DNA of 54,458 nt from Amycolatopsis rhizosphaerae (GTDB taxonomy: Bacteria; Actinomycetota; Actinomycetes; Mycobacteriales; Pseudonocardiaceae), in NCBI RefSeq assembly GCF_007713715.1, contig NZ_VJWX01000003.1:1-54458 (forward strand). The letters are read 5' to 3'. Shown piece by piece: positions 8,588 through 16,433 of this stretch. The notes beneath the pieces were generated by a model that saw only the letters and a program-made list of their open reading frames with translations, did not search any database and was not told the DNA's origin. Each line of letters begins with the position of its first letter. The stretch's first letter is position 1. The position numbers and the translations under genes were made by a program.

Positions 8588-9486
8588 TGCCGGTCCATTC
8601 CGCTCGCGTGCTTCTTCAGGAAGGCGACCGCCGCGGCGTTGAACTCCGCCGCGCCCTCCCACTGCGGCCAGTGCGCGGCCCCGCGGACCAGCAGGTACTC
8701 GCCGTCCGGCAGCAGCCCGCACAGCCGCTCGCCCTCGGCCTCGTCGCCGGTCGGCTCGTTGTCGGTCCACACCATCAGGGCCGGGACCGGCACCGCGGCG
8801 AAGTCTTCGTCCGTGACCCGGTTGCGCCACCGCCGCTCCGGCTCCCGCAGCGCGGACACGTTCGCCATGCTGAACCCGTCCCGGGCGTAGATCGCCTGGC
8901 GGACGCGTACCAGCTCGTCGGTGATGTTGTCCGGGTCGTGGATGACGACCTGCAAGCGCTTCTTCACGTTGTCGAAGGTCGGCTCGCTCACCGCCTGGGT
9001 GCTCACCGACTGCGTCTTGTCCAGCCGCGCTTCGGCGATCATCCGCCCGCCCGGCGCGGACAGGATCACCGTGTGCAGCCGCTCGGGGTGCTTCGGCGCG
9101 AACTTCAGTGCGAGCCACCCGCCCAGCGACTCGCCGGCGAGGTGCACACGCTCCAGCTCCAGCGTGTCGAGCAGCGCGAGCAGGTGCTCCTCGTAGTCGC
9201 GGATCTCCAGCGGATGATCTGCTGGCGAGGTGTAGCCGTGGCCGGGGTAGTCGTAGCCGACCACCCGGAAGCCCGCCTCGACGAAGGCGCGGACGTTCTG
9301 CGTCCACGCCTCGATGTGGCCGCTGGTGCCGTTGGCGAGTATGACCGTCTGCGCCCCGGGGCCCGCTCCGGTGAAGTCGAGGACCCGGGTGCGGTAGCCG
9401 CGCACGTCCACGTACCGCAGCGTGTGCTCCAGGTCCGCGATCTCCTCCCAGAAGGTCGCGAGGTGCCTCTTTCCTCCGCGGTTCAC
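8584..9486 (-). CDS. alpha/beta hydrolase, C-C bond hydrolase of meta-cleavage (MhpC-like)
   Basis: A 300-residue alpha/beta hydrolase. The nucleophile elbow is GESLGG (Ser about residue 120), with the oxyanion region ANGTSGHIEAW and a C-terminal RGAAHWPQWE carrying the catalytic His. In this context it should cleave the C-C bond of the ring-opened dienoate made by the dioxygenase. GTG at 9486 overlaps the dioxygenase stop codon by 4 bases. A GGAGGAAAGAGG tract lies just inside the predicted start, and no better start follows it in frame, so the N-terminus is a little uncertain. Confidence 0.85.
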   Translation of the reverse strand: MNRGGKRHLATFWEEIADLEHTLRYVDVRGYRTRVLDFTGAGPGAQTVILANGTSGHIEAWTQNVRAFVEAGFRVVGYDYPGHGYTSPADHPLEIRDYEEHLLALLDTLELERVHLAGESLGGWLALKFAPKHPERLHTVILSAPGGRMIAEARLDKTQSVSTQAVSEPTFDNVKKRLQVVIHDPDNITDELVRVRQAIYARDGFSMANVSALREPERRWRNRVTDEDFAAVPVPALMVWTDNEPTGDEAEGERLCGLLPDGEYLLVRGAAHWPQWEGAAEFNAAAVAFLKKHASGMDRQ

Positions 9487-10418
9487 GCGGTCACCGCCGC
9501 CTGGATCGCGAAGCCGGCGCCCCACTTCTCGACCGCCCAGTAGTGGTCGACGGCCAGGCGGTACGGGCCCGCCGTGGACAGTGCCGCGTAGGCGGCGATC
9601 CAGCTGCGCATCTCGTGCGCGGCCGAGCCGCCCTCCGCCAGGAACCAGCCGTTCTCCCAGCCGTCCACCGGATCGAGGTCGCCGGAGCGGAGCACGTCGA
9701 GGACGAGCGTGTCCCATTCCTCGTTCAGCGGGTCGCTCGGGGCCTTGCCGTCGGCGATCGCCTGGATGCCCTTGACGATCATCTGCTCGCGCTCGTGCCG
9801 TTCCTCCGGCGAGGGCGCGTACCTGACCAGGCGCTCTTGCACGGTGTCGGGGGCACCCTCCCAGCGCGGGATCGGCGGGCTGTGGGAGATGCCGCCCGAG
9901 GCGAGGAACAGCACCTTCTTGTCCATCGCCTTGGCGGCCCGGCCGAACGCCTCCCCCATGAGGCGCACCCGCTGCATGGGGGAAAGCGGCAGGCCGATCG
10001 AGTTCACGAACACCGGCACGATCGGCTGCGTGAAATCCTTCCCGAACACGAAGTCGAGCGGCTGCACCACGCCGTGATCGACCTTCATCTGCTCGCTGCG
10101 GCCGATGTCGATGCCTTCACCCAGCACTGCCGTGTGGAAGGCCCGGGCGGCGCCGCCGTCGACGGGGAGCGGACCCGCGGTGGTGCCGTAGTCACCGACG
10201 CCTTCGGCGACCGCACCGATCACCCACGGTGTGATCAGCGAGTAGAGCTGGCCGTTGAAGTGGTCGGGCCCGAACACCACGACCAGGTCGGGGTCGTACT
10301 CGGCGACGAACCCCCTGACCTCGTCGATGGCGGCATTGATCTCGGCGAACGTCTCCCCGCCCGGGTCGACATTGCCGAAGGACGGTGCATGGGAGAGCGC
10401 TGCGACGGCCAGCGGCAT
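9483..10418 (-). CDS. mhpB: class III extradiol dioxygenase (MhpB-like 3-carboxyethylcatechol 2,3-dioxygenase)
   Basis: A 311-residue LigB-type extradiol dioxygenase. It should open a catechol ring next to the hydroxyls using Fe(II) and O2. Conserved histidine segments are visible in order: LSHAPSF at the N-terminus (His 10), FGPDHFNGQ, DHGVVQPLDF and GGISHSPPIP, matching the MhpB family in spacing and total length. ATG at 10418 follows an AAGGGA ribosome site. It is the first enzyme gene after the importer gene, 35 bases downstream of it. MhpB itself acts on 2,3-dihydroxyphenylpropionate and the related cinnamate; here the natural catechol is inferred, not shown. Confidence 0.9.
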   Translation of the reverse strand: MPLAVAALSHAPSFGNVDPGGETFAEINAAIDEVRGFVAEYDPDLVVVFGPDHFNGQLYSLITPWVIGAVAEGVGDYGTTAGPLPVDGGAARAFHTAVLGEGIDIGRSEQMKVDHGVVQPLDFVFGKDFTQPIVPVFVNSIGLPLSPMQRVRLMGEAFGRAAKAMDKKVLFLASGGISHSPPIPRWEGAPDTVQERLVRYAPSPEERHEREQMIVKGIQAIADGKAPSDPLNEEWDTLVLDVLRSGDLDPVDGWENGWFLAEGGSAAHEMRSWIAAYAALSTAGPYRLAVDHYWAVEKWGAGFAIQAAVTA

Positions 10419-10453
10419 GGCCTGTTTCCCTTCTCGAAAATGGTGGACGGCTG

Positions 10454-11803
10454 CTACGCGGACGTACCGGCGAGCTGGGCATCCGGTGCATCGGAGCGGC
10501 GCAGGCCCAGGTGCAGACCCACGACGCAGAGGCCGGTGACGAGCAGGGGCAAAGCGAAGACCGTGAAGGCCTCCCCCATCCCCATGCCCGCGTCGAAGGC
10601 CGCCCCGCCGAGGATCGGCGCCGCGATGCCGCCGAACCGGCCGACGCCGATGACGACGCCGAAACCGGTCGAGCGGGCCAGTGTCGGGTACAGCGTGGGG
10701 ACGATCGCGTAGAAGGCGGCGGTGCCCGCGCAGACGAAGAACGAGGCCAGGAACAGGGTCCACCAGGCGGTCGGCATCCCCGGGCCGGCGATGCCGAACA
10801 GCGACAGGGCGGCGGTGGCCAGGAACAGGAAGACCGGGGCGAGGAAGCGGACGTTGAGCTTGCCGCCGAGGAAGCCGAAGAGCACGTTGCCGAGGATGCC
10901 GCCGATGCTGAAGGCGGTGACGAGCTGCGGGGCGAGTGCCGGTTTGTGGTTGGCGGACGCGACAGCGCTCGGTGCCCAGGTCGTCATGAAGTAGAAGCTG
11001 AGCATGTACGCGACGTACCCGACGACCATCAGCAGCGTGTAGAAGCCGGTCCGGCCGGTGAACACGGTGCGCAGCGAGCCCTTCGCCTTGACGCCCGTCG
11101 AGTCGGACTCCGGGAGCGCTTCGAGTGCGGGGCGGCGCATCTTCGTCAGGAGCGCGTTGAGCCGCTGCAGGGAGTCCCTGTGACGGCCCTCGGAAAGCCA
11201 GGCGAGCGATTCGGGGAGGAAGGCGAACGTGGCGACCGCGGCGATCGCGCTCATGCCGAATCCGACCCACCAGCCGAACTGCCAGCCGTGTGCGCCGAGC
11301 ATCGGGCCGACGATCATGGAGCCGAGCAGCCCGCCGATGTTGATCGCGGCGGCGTAGACGGCCATCACCAGCGAGTACACGCGCTTGCCCGTGTACTCGG
11401 CGAGGATGACGCCGACCGCGGCCACCAGGGACCCGACGCCGATGCCGGTGATGATGCGGCTCACGACGAGGGGCCCGGTCCCGGTCTCCGGCGTCGCGAA
11501 CGGGCCGATGAGCATGCCCACCGCAATCGTCACGGTGGAGATGACGCCCAACTTGCGTCTGCCGATGCGGTCGGCGAGCGGCGCGACGATGATCGAGCCC
11601 ACGAGCATGCCGATCAGGGCGCCGGACATGACGAGTCCGAGCTCGGCCTTGGAGATCCCGAAGCCCTTCTCGACGTACGGGGCGGCGAACGACGAGAGCG
11701 AGACGTCGTAGCCGTCGAGTACGACCAGGGCGATCGCGACGCTGACGGCGCGGATCTGTAGGCCGCTCATCTTCTCTTGAGTGATCTGGTCATTGATCCT
11801 CAT
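10454..11803 (-). CDS. MFS transporter, aromatic acid:H+ symporter type
   Basis: A 449-residue integral membrane protein with about twelve hydrophobic segments. Features of the AAHS group (PcaK/MhpT-like) are DGYD in the first membrane segment and the loop motif ADRIGRRK between helices 2 and 3. It probably imports the aromatic substrate of the operon. ATG at 11803 gives MRINDQITQEKM; an internal ATG 11 residues on is an alternative and the frame is open upstream to 11842. It is the promoter-proximal gene of the minus-strand operon, facing a divergent TetR gene across 210 bases that contain a palindromic site. Confidence 0.88.
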   Translation of the reverse strand: MRINDQITQEKMSGLQIRAVSVAIALVVLDGYDVSLSSFAAPYVEKGFGISKAELGLVMSGALIGMLVGSIIVAPLADRIGRRKLGVISTVTIAVGMLIGPFATPETGTGPLVVSRIITGIGVGSLVAAVGVILAEYTGKRVYSLVMAVYAAAINIGGLLGSMIVGPMLGAHGWQFGWWVGFGMSAIAAVATFAFLPESLAWLSEGRHRDSLQRLNALLTKMRRPALEALPESDSTGVKAKGSLRTVFTGRTGFYTLLMVVGYVAYMLSFYFMTTWAPSAVASANHKPALAPQLVTAFSIGGILGNVLFGFLGGKLNVRFLAPVFLFLATAALSLFGIAGPGMPTAWWTLFLASFFVCAGTAAFYAIVPTLYPTLARSTGFGVVIGVGRFGGIAAPILGGAAFDAGMGMGEAFTVFALPLLVTGLCVVGLHLGLRRSDAPDAQLAGTSA

Positions 11804-11902
11804 GAAGGTCTCTCTATCTCGGCTCGAGCGGACATGCGCCATCGCAGTGGCCCGCTGGGATGAGGTGGACCGCGCACCGGGTCGCGTTCCGTCAGAGCTA
11901 AC

Positions 11903-11920
11903 CTAGAAGCAGGGTTCTAG
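11903..11920. promoter_or_regulatory. candidate TetR operator between transporter operon and tetR
   Basis: A perfect inverted repeat CTAGAA-N6-TTCTAG sits about 100 bases from each divergent start codon. Its position and symmetry fit an operator for the neighbouring TetR protein controlling both the catabolic operon and itself. No second copy was seen nearby. Confidence 0.5.
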
Positions 11921-12013
11921 AATCGCCATTACAATGACCACGGCCATCGCCGGTGTCAAGGGTTGGCGCCGATTTGGTAGAACTACTGCAGTCCGAGAGC
12001 AGCGAGGGGACCG

Positions 12014-12649
12014 ATGACCACGAGGCGGAAGACCCGCCAGGCGTCCGAGTCGTCGAAGCGGGCGATTCTCGAAGCCGTGCTCTCGCGCGCGGTCGAGGCC
12101 GGGTACGAGGGCACCACCATGGCCGATGTCGCCGGCGCGTCCGGTCTGCCGATCGGATCGGTCTACTGGCACTTTCAGAACAAGGAGCAACTCTTCGTCG
12201 AGCTGCTCGACTACTGCTTCGAGGTCTGGAAGCAGGCCAACGCGTCCGTCGGTAGCATGCGCGACCTGCTACGACGCAGCATCAGCGAGTCGGCGGCAGC
12301 CTCGGCGAGCCTGGCCGAGCCGGCCGCCGCGTTCTGGAGCATCGGTCTCGTCTTCGCGTTCGAGCGGCGCCTGGAGGACAACCTCGCACGGCAGCGGTAC
12401 CTGGCCATCCGCAAGGAGATGTTCCAGTTCGTCACCGGCCAGCTGCGGGCCTCGTACCCGGAGGTACCGGAGGATGTCGCGGAAGAGTTGGCGCACGACA
12501 TGGCCGTCATGGGGCGCGCGCTCACCGACGGCTTCCGGGTAGCCGCGGCCGCCGGCGATGACATCGACTTCGCCCGGTACGCCGAGCTGGCTGCCGACGC
12601 GCTCGAGTCCCTGGTCTCCACCCGCCTGAAGGAGTACGCGCATGGCTGA
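12014..12649 (+). CDS. TetR family regulator of the aromatic operon
   Basis: A 211-residue TetR protein. The N-terminal helix-turn-helix is clear (TMADVAGASGLPIGSVYWHFQNKEQL, about residues 36-61, quoted in parts: ADVAGASGLPIGSVYWHF), followed by a helical ligand-binding domain. AGGGGA lies upstream of the ATG at 12014. It is divergent from the catabolic operon with a shared palindrome between them, so it most likely represses the operon until an aromatic ligand binds. Its last 8 bases overlap the start of a downstream SDR gene, so the two are co-translated. Confidence 0.88.
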   Translation: MTTRRKTRQASESSKRAILEAVLSRAVEAGYEGTTMADVAGASGLPIGSVYWHFQNKEQLFVELLDYCFEVWKQANASVGSMRDLLRRSISESAAASASLAEPAAAFWSIGLVFAFERRLEDNLARQRYLAIRKEMFQFVTGQLRASYPEVPEDVAEELAHDMAVMGRALTDGFRVAAAAGDDIDFARYAELAADALESLVSTRLKEYAHG

Positions 12650-13370
12650 GACCACCTCGTCCGCATCCGAGAAGGTCGCGATCATCGTCGGTGCCGGATC
12701 CGGAATCGGCGCCGCGTGCGTGCGGGAGTTCGCCGCGAACGGCTACCGGGTGGTCGCGATGTCGCCGTCGGGCCGGGCCCGAACCCTGGCCGAATCGCTC
12801 GGTGGCGCGGGTCTGGACGGCTCGAACACCAGCATCGAGGACCTTCAGGCGTGCGTCGACCTCACGGTGTCGCGGTACGGCCGGGTCGACGCGGTCGTCA
12901 ACAGCAGCGGTCACGCGGCACGCGGGCCGGTACTTGAGATCACCGACGAGCAATGGTTCGAGGGCGTCGACCTCTACCTGCTGAACGTCGTGCGCATGGC
13001 CCGCCTCGTGACGCCCCACCTGATCGCCTCCGGCGGCGGCGCGATCGTGAACATCTCCACCGCAGGCGCCTTCGAGCCCAGCCCGATGTTCCCCGTCTCG
13101 GTGACGATGCGAGCGGCGCTGGCCTCTTTCACCAAGCTGTACGCCAACGAATACGGCCCGCAGGGCATCCGGATGAACAACGTGCTCACCGGGCTGACCA
13201 AGGACGACCCCAGCGTCGTCCCGGCCGGGTGGACGAGCGGCATCCCACTGCGTCGAGCGCAGAGCACCGCGGAGGCCGCCCGGGTCGTACGCTTCCTGGC
13301 CGGCGAGGAGTCGGCCTACATGACCGGACAGAACCTCCGCGTTGACGGCGGAGAGACCAAGTCGGTCTGA
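12642..13370 (+). CDS. SDR-family protein lacking the usual Tyr/Lys catalytic pair
   Basis: A 242-residue short-chain dehydrogenase/reductase fold protein. The NAD(P) glycine motif GAGSGIG (17-23) and the C-terminal GQNLRVDGG are intact, and Ser 139 is present in IVNIST. At the place of the YxxxK motif the protein reads PVSVTMRAAL (151-160), so neither Tyr nor Lys is there whichever one-residue register is used; NNAG is also altered to NSSG. Divergent SDR subfamilies of this kind exist, but catalysis by the textbook mechanism is unlikely. It overlaps the TetR gene by 8 bases and ends at a short hairpin, so it may have a pathway-linked or sensory role. Confidence 0.82.
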   Translation: MAETTSSASEKVAIIVGAGSGIGAACVREFAANGYRVVAMSPSGRARTLAESLGGAGLDGSNTSIEDLQACVDLTVSRYGRVDAVVNSSGHAARGPVLEITDEQWFEGVDLYLLNVVRMARLVTPHLIASGGGAIVNISTAGAFEPSPMFPVSVTMRAALASFTKLYANEYGPQGIRMNNVLTGLTKDDPSVVPAGWTSGIPLRRAQSTAEAARVVRFLAGEESAYMTGQNLRVDGGETKSV

Positions 13371-13386
13371 GCGCCTGTTGGCGCTC
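13369..13386 (+). terminator. hairpin at the end of tetR-SDR
   Basis: A perfect 7-bp inverted repeat (13369-13375 with 13380-13386, 4-base loop) begins inside the SDR stop codon. No T tract follows, which is common in actinobacteria. Confidence 0.5.
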
Positions 13387-13621
13387 GCGAGGTGTTGCTG
13401 GCCGACTTCTCCATGTTGATCAGGTCCTTGAGGACCGGCGAGGTCGGCGGAGCCGAACAGTGCGAAGCCGACCGCGGCGCTCGGTTTGTCGGCGAGGACG
13501 TGCGCGAGAAAGCCCGCTATAGGGCTTTGTGCTCCTTCGAGTCGCCGACGCGGCGCGTTGAAGGCACCGTAAACTTGGAGCGCCCGTTTCACGGCGTCTC
13601 ACCGAGCGGCCGCGACCGAGT
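13387..13621. other. no supported gene
   Basis: This stretch has open frames on the minus strand but none with a convincing start, RBS or family signature. It may hold a decayed gene end. Confidence 0.4.
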
Positions 13622-13996
13622 TCACTGACACGTCGAGACGACATCGGAATTCCGGCCGGGGTCACTGCGACGGGACCGGTAGTCGTCCAGCAACCGGTAG
13701 AACAGTGCCAGCGGCTCTTCTTCCTCCGCGTGGTCTTCGATGGCCCGTGCCCACCCGCAGGCCATCGACCATCCGTGACGGGCTTGTACCCACTTGGCAA
13801 AGGCACCGCCACCCGCCGCGAAGACGAATGTGTCGTCGATTCCATGGACGGACAACGCCACGCCGTAACCATGGAGGATCAACTCAAGGTCCCGCAAGGA
13901 CTTGATCCACATGCTCGGGCGCAGCCGGATCTGCTCCAGCAGATCGTAGAGATCCTGGCATTCCCCGACCGGTTTCACCCGCGGATCAGTTGACAT
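13622..13996 (-). CDS. small conserved-type actinobacterial protein, unknown function
   Basis: A 124-residue acidic soluble protein. The layout LYDLLEQIRLRPSMWIKSL, then LELILHGYGVAL, a Trp-rich middle (FAKWVQARHGWSMACGWA) and EEEEPLALFYRLLDDYR is one I associate with short actinobacterial hypothetical proteins often found near immunity or toxin-related genes; that association is from memory and not tested. ATG at 13996. It stands alone, next to a region of decayed genes and a SUKH/DUF1963 pair, which makes an immunity-like role possible but unproven. Confidence 0.65.
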   Translation of the reverse strand: MSTDPRVKPVGECQDLYDLLEQIRLRPSMWIKSLRDLELILHGYGVALSVHGIDDTFVFAAGGGAFAKWVQARHGWSMACGWARAIEDHAEEEEPLALFYRLLDDYRSRRSDPGRNSDVVSTCQ

Positions 13997-14064
13997 GATC
14001 GGATATTACCGTCCGAGGTACCCAGCGGTCATGTCCGGCGGGGTGGTGTAAAGAGACTTATTGC

Positions 14065-14176
14065 TTGGAGACGAAGGTCACCGACCCCGCGCACCGGTTC
14101 TCCGTGGACGAACGCGGCCGCCGACTGCTACTCGAAGGCCTCGACACGGTCGGGGAAACACTTCGTTTCTCCTGCG
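14065..14176 (+). pseudogene. possible C-terminal remnant of a LeuD-like (isopropylmalate dehydratase small subunit) gene
   Basis: The plus-strand frame from 14065 translates to a short stretch resembling the LeuD C-terminus (HRFSVDERGRRLLLEGLDTVGETLR; compare the family's FEIDPFRR..LL.GLDDIGLTL). There is no start with an RBS and the rest of the gene is absent upstream, where a stop interrupts the frame. It is best read as a fragment. Similarity is short and judged by eye. Confidence 0.35.
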
Positions 14177-14210
14177 GTATTCGGGTGGAGAAGGATCTCC
14201 ACCCGAATAC
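14177..14210. terminator. perfect 15-bp inverted repeat, probable terminator
   Basis: Arms 14177-14191 and 14196-14210 are exact reverse complements around a 4-base loop. It lies 32 bases beyond the stop of the epoxide hydrolase gene on the minus strand. No T tract on either side. Confidence 0.6.
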
Positions 14211-14241
14211 GACAACAGACCGATACCCGGCTCTGGTCGGT

Positions 14242-15405
14242 TCAGGAACGAAGGGTGCGCAGGCCGGCGCGGATTTCGCGGACCAGGATCTCGGGCTGTT
14301 CCAGGGCCGCGAAGTGTCCGCCCTTGTCGGCCTCGCCGTAGTGGATCAGATTGCTGTAGGTGTCTTCGATCCAGGTTCGTGGCAGGCGTGGGATGTCCCT
14401 GGGGAAGACGGTCACCGCGACCGGAAGCGTCAGCTTCGGGCCGGCGAAAGTGAGCGATCTGTTCTCCCAGTAGATGCGGCCGGACGACGCTGCGCTGTTG
14501 GTGAACCAGTAGAGGGATATCGCGTCGAGCATGTCGTCGATGCCGAGGGTGTCCTCGGCGAGCCCGTGGTTGTCGGTCTTGGACTGGAACTTCTCGTAGA
14601 TCCAGGCTGCCTGACCAGCGGGAGAGTCCGCCAGGGCGAATCCGACAGTCTCCGGCTTCGTGCCCTGAAGGTGGTTCGACCCGCCGAGATCGCCGGTGTA
14701 GAGGGCGAGGGTCTCCACGGCGTGGCGCTGTTCGGGCGACAAGGTGTCGGGTATCTGCGCGGGAAAGGCGTACTGGGTGTTCAGATGAATTCCGACAAGC
14801 CCCTCGGGCTGCATGGCCCCGAGGGCGGTGGTGACGACGGCACCCCAATCGCCGCCTTGCGCGGCCCATCTCGTGTAGCCGAGACGCTTCATCAACTCCA
14901 CCCACGCGCTGGCGATGCGCGATACGGTCCATCCGGTCTCCGTGGGCTTCTGGGAGAACCCGAACCCGGGCAGCGACGGGACGACGACGTCGAAGGAATC
15001 GGCGGCGTCTCCTCCGAACGAAATCGGATCGGTCAGCGGGCCGATCAGCTTCAGGAACTCGACGATCGAGCCCGGCCATCCGTGCGTGAGGATCAGCGGC
15101 AGCGCGTGGGGATTCTTGGACCTGACGTGGATGAAGTGGATGTCCAGCCCATCGATCCCGGTCAGGAACTGGGGGAAGCGATTGAGCTCGGACTCGAAGC
15201 GCCGCCAGTCGTAGCCACGCTCCCAGTAGTCGACCAGAGATCTGGCGTTCTCCACGCGCACCCCTTGCGACCAGTCGCCCACCGTTTCCGGATCCGGCCA
15301 CCGAGTTCTGGCCAGTCGCTGCTTCAGGTCGTCGATCTGCGAATCCGGGATCGAGACGGTGAACGGGCGGACGAGGGCCGAGGTCGGCGGCGTCGGTGCG
15401 GTCAT
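14242..15405 (-). CDS. epoxide hydrolase (EHN-domain alpha/beta hydrolase)
   Basis: A 387-residue protein of the microsomal-type epoxide hydrolase family: an N-terminal EHN domain (res. ~10-115) with the WP(D)PET segment, then an alpha/beta hydrolase core. HGWPG (108-112) forms the oxyanion hole, GGDWG carries the nucleophile Asp (about 186), and DKGGHFAALEQPE near the C-terminus carries the catalytic His. The expected product is a diol from an epoxide, often in detoxification. ATG at 15405 has an AGGAGAAGAAGG ribosome site, better than the upstream alternatives. It is divergent from a TetR gene across two strong palindromes, which implies tight repression. Confidence 0.9.
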   Translation of the reverse strand: MTAPTPPTSALVRPFTVSIPDSQIDDLKQRLARTRWPDPETVGDWSQGVRVENARSLVDYWERGYDWRRFESELNRFPQFLTGIDGLDIHFIHVRSKNPHALPLILTHGWPGSIVEFLKLIGPLTDPISFGGDAADSFDVVVPSLPGFGFSQKPTETGWTVSRIASAWVELMKRLGYTRWAAQGGDWGAVVTTALGAMQPEGLVGIHLNTQYAFPAQIPDTLSPEQRHAVETLALYTGDLGGSNHLQGTKPETVGFALADSPAGQAAWIYEKFQSKTDNHGLAEDTLGIDDMLDAISLYWFTNSAASSGRIYWENRSLTFAGPKLTLPVAVTVFPRDIPRLPRTWIEDTYSNLIHYGEADKGGHFAALEQPEILVREIRAGLRTLRS

Positions 15406-15447
15406 GGCCTTCTTCTCCTGAGCGTCGAAGCGCGGCGCAACTCTCCG

Positions 15448-15465
15448 TTGCACACTGGTGTGCAA
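15448..15465. promoter_or_regulatory. TetR operator copy 1 (18-bp palindrome)
   Basis: TTGCACAC-TG-GTGTGCAA has perfect 8-bp half-sites with a 2-base centre. With copy 2 it fills the gap between the divergent epoxide hydrolase and TetR genes; centres are 27 bases apart. Confidence 0.75.
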
Positions 15466-15474
15466 CCTACTTCA

Positions 15475-15492
15475 TTGCACACCAGTGTGCAA
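15475..15492. promoter_or_regulatory. TetR operator copy 2 (18-bp palindrome)
   Basis: TTGCACAC-CA-GTGTGCAA, the exact reverse complement of copy 1. It lies immediately upstream of the likely TetR start, so autorepression is expected. Confidence 0.75.
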
Positions 15493-15502
15493 CAATGGTG
15501 TC

Positions 15503-16102
15503 GTGCCTGCCGAGTCCTCCCGTGCGCGCTCGATGAACGAGACACGCGATCGCATCCTCGACGTCGCCCTCGACGTGCTGGGAGAGAACCCCGACGCCGG
15601 AATGGGCGACATCGCCTCCGCTGCCGGCGTCGTCCGCCGCACCGTCTACGGCCATTTCCCCTCACGCCTGGACCTGGTCCGGACACTCACGGAACGGGCC
15701 GTCACCGAGATGACAGCCGTGCTCACCGAAGTCAACGCCTCCGACACGGAAGCGGACGCGACGTGGGTCGACTTCATCGCCCGCATCTGGCCGGTGGCCC
15801 ACCGGTACCGAGTGCTGTTGGCGCTGCGCCGCGGCGAGTACGGCGAGGCGATCCACAGCCTGCTCGGGCCAGTCGATGAACTCCTCGCCGACCTCGTGCA
15901 ACGAGGCCAGGACAGCGACGTGTTCGCACAGCACCTGCCGGCAGGCATTCTGAGCCAGCTCGCCTACGGCGCCGTGTTCGCCATCGCCGACAACGACCTC
16001 TCGAACGGAACCCTCGGCGCCCGGGCAGCGACGATCACGAGCCTGCTGATGCTGGGAGTTCCCGAGACGCGCGCACTCGCTCTCGTGGGCGACCAGCCCT
16101 GA
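15503..16102 (+). CDS. TetR family regulator divergent from epoxide hydrolase
   Basis: About 199 residues. The helix-turn-helix is visible in MGDIASAAGVVRRTVYGHFPSRLDLV, shown in parts as DIASAAGVVRRTVYGHF, followed by a helical C-terminal domain. The frame is open from 15458, but that start lies inside the operator palindromes; GTG at 15503 or ATG at 15533 are more likely. Neither has a clear RBS, so a leaderless transcript is possible. The twin palindromes between it and the epoxide hydrolase gene are its probable binding sites. Confidence 0.85.
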   Translation: MPAESSRARSMNETRDRILDVALDVLGENPDAGMGDIASAAGVVRRTVYGHFPSRLDLVRTLTERAVTEMTAVLTEVNASDTEADATWVDFIARIWPVAHRYRVLLALRRGEYGEAIHSLLGPVDELLADLVQRGQDSDVFAQHLPAGILSQLAYGAVFAIADNDLSNGTLGARAATITSLLMLGVPETRALALVGDQP

Positions 16103-16200
16103 CCCTCAGCACACGACTCGCTGCAAGACATGATCGCCCTGGCGGTCGAAGAATTTCTGACGAGGCTCGCTGATCCCAAGGCGGGGAAGCTGTGAGTGGG
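16103..16200 (+). pseudogene. short C-terminal protein fragment, unknown
   Basis: A plus-strand frame ending at the TGA at 16193-16195 encodes SLQDMIALAVEEFLTRLADPKAGKL. It has the look of the end of a helical DNA-binding or ribbon-helix-helix protein, but no start region remains. The identification is weak. Confidence 0.2.
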
Positions 16201-16204
16201 GCAC

Positions 16205-16402
16205 TCAATTGATCCGGTAGCGGGCGGCCAGGATGCGAGCCATGTCCGGGAACGAAATCTGTTCGCGGGCAAGGATGTAGCGGTTGCCCGCGGCCTGCGG
16301 TTTCGTCAATGCCAGCCGGTGCGCTACGGCCGCGTCTCGCACGTCCACGGTCGCGAACTCGGGTCGCGGCACGCCGGGCATCTCCCGAGCCGGCTTTGAC
16401 CT
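16205..16402 (-). pseudogene. C-terminal remnant of an NAD-dependent epimerase/dihydroflavonol reductase-like gene
   Basis: The minus strand translates to EFATVDVRDAAVAHRLALT and KPQAAGNRYILAREQISFPDMA, which matches the substrate-binding part of extended SDR epimerases (VRDVAxAHxxAL..PxAxGxRYI). The Rossmann domain is missing and the frame runs upstream into unrelated sequence with an A-rich tract near 16405-16412. It is a fragment left by deletion. Confidence 0.55.
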
Positions 16403-16433
16403 GCAAAAAAAAGAGGATCCCCAGCGTATTGGT

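Noticed and set aside
12522-13592. 356-codon minus-strand ORF
   Set aside because: Antisense of the SDR gene; the upstream part (13387-13592) has no recognisable family.
14065-15879. 604-codon plus-strand ORF
   Set aside because: Antisense of the epoxide hydrolase gene; only its first ~38 codons resemble LeuD and those are reported as a remnant.
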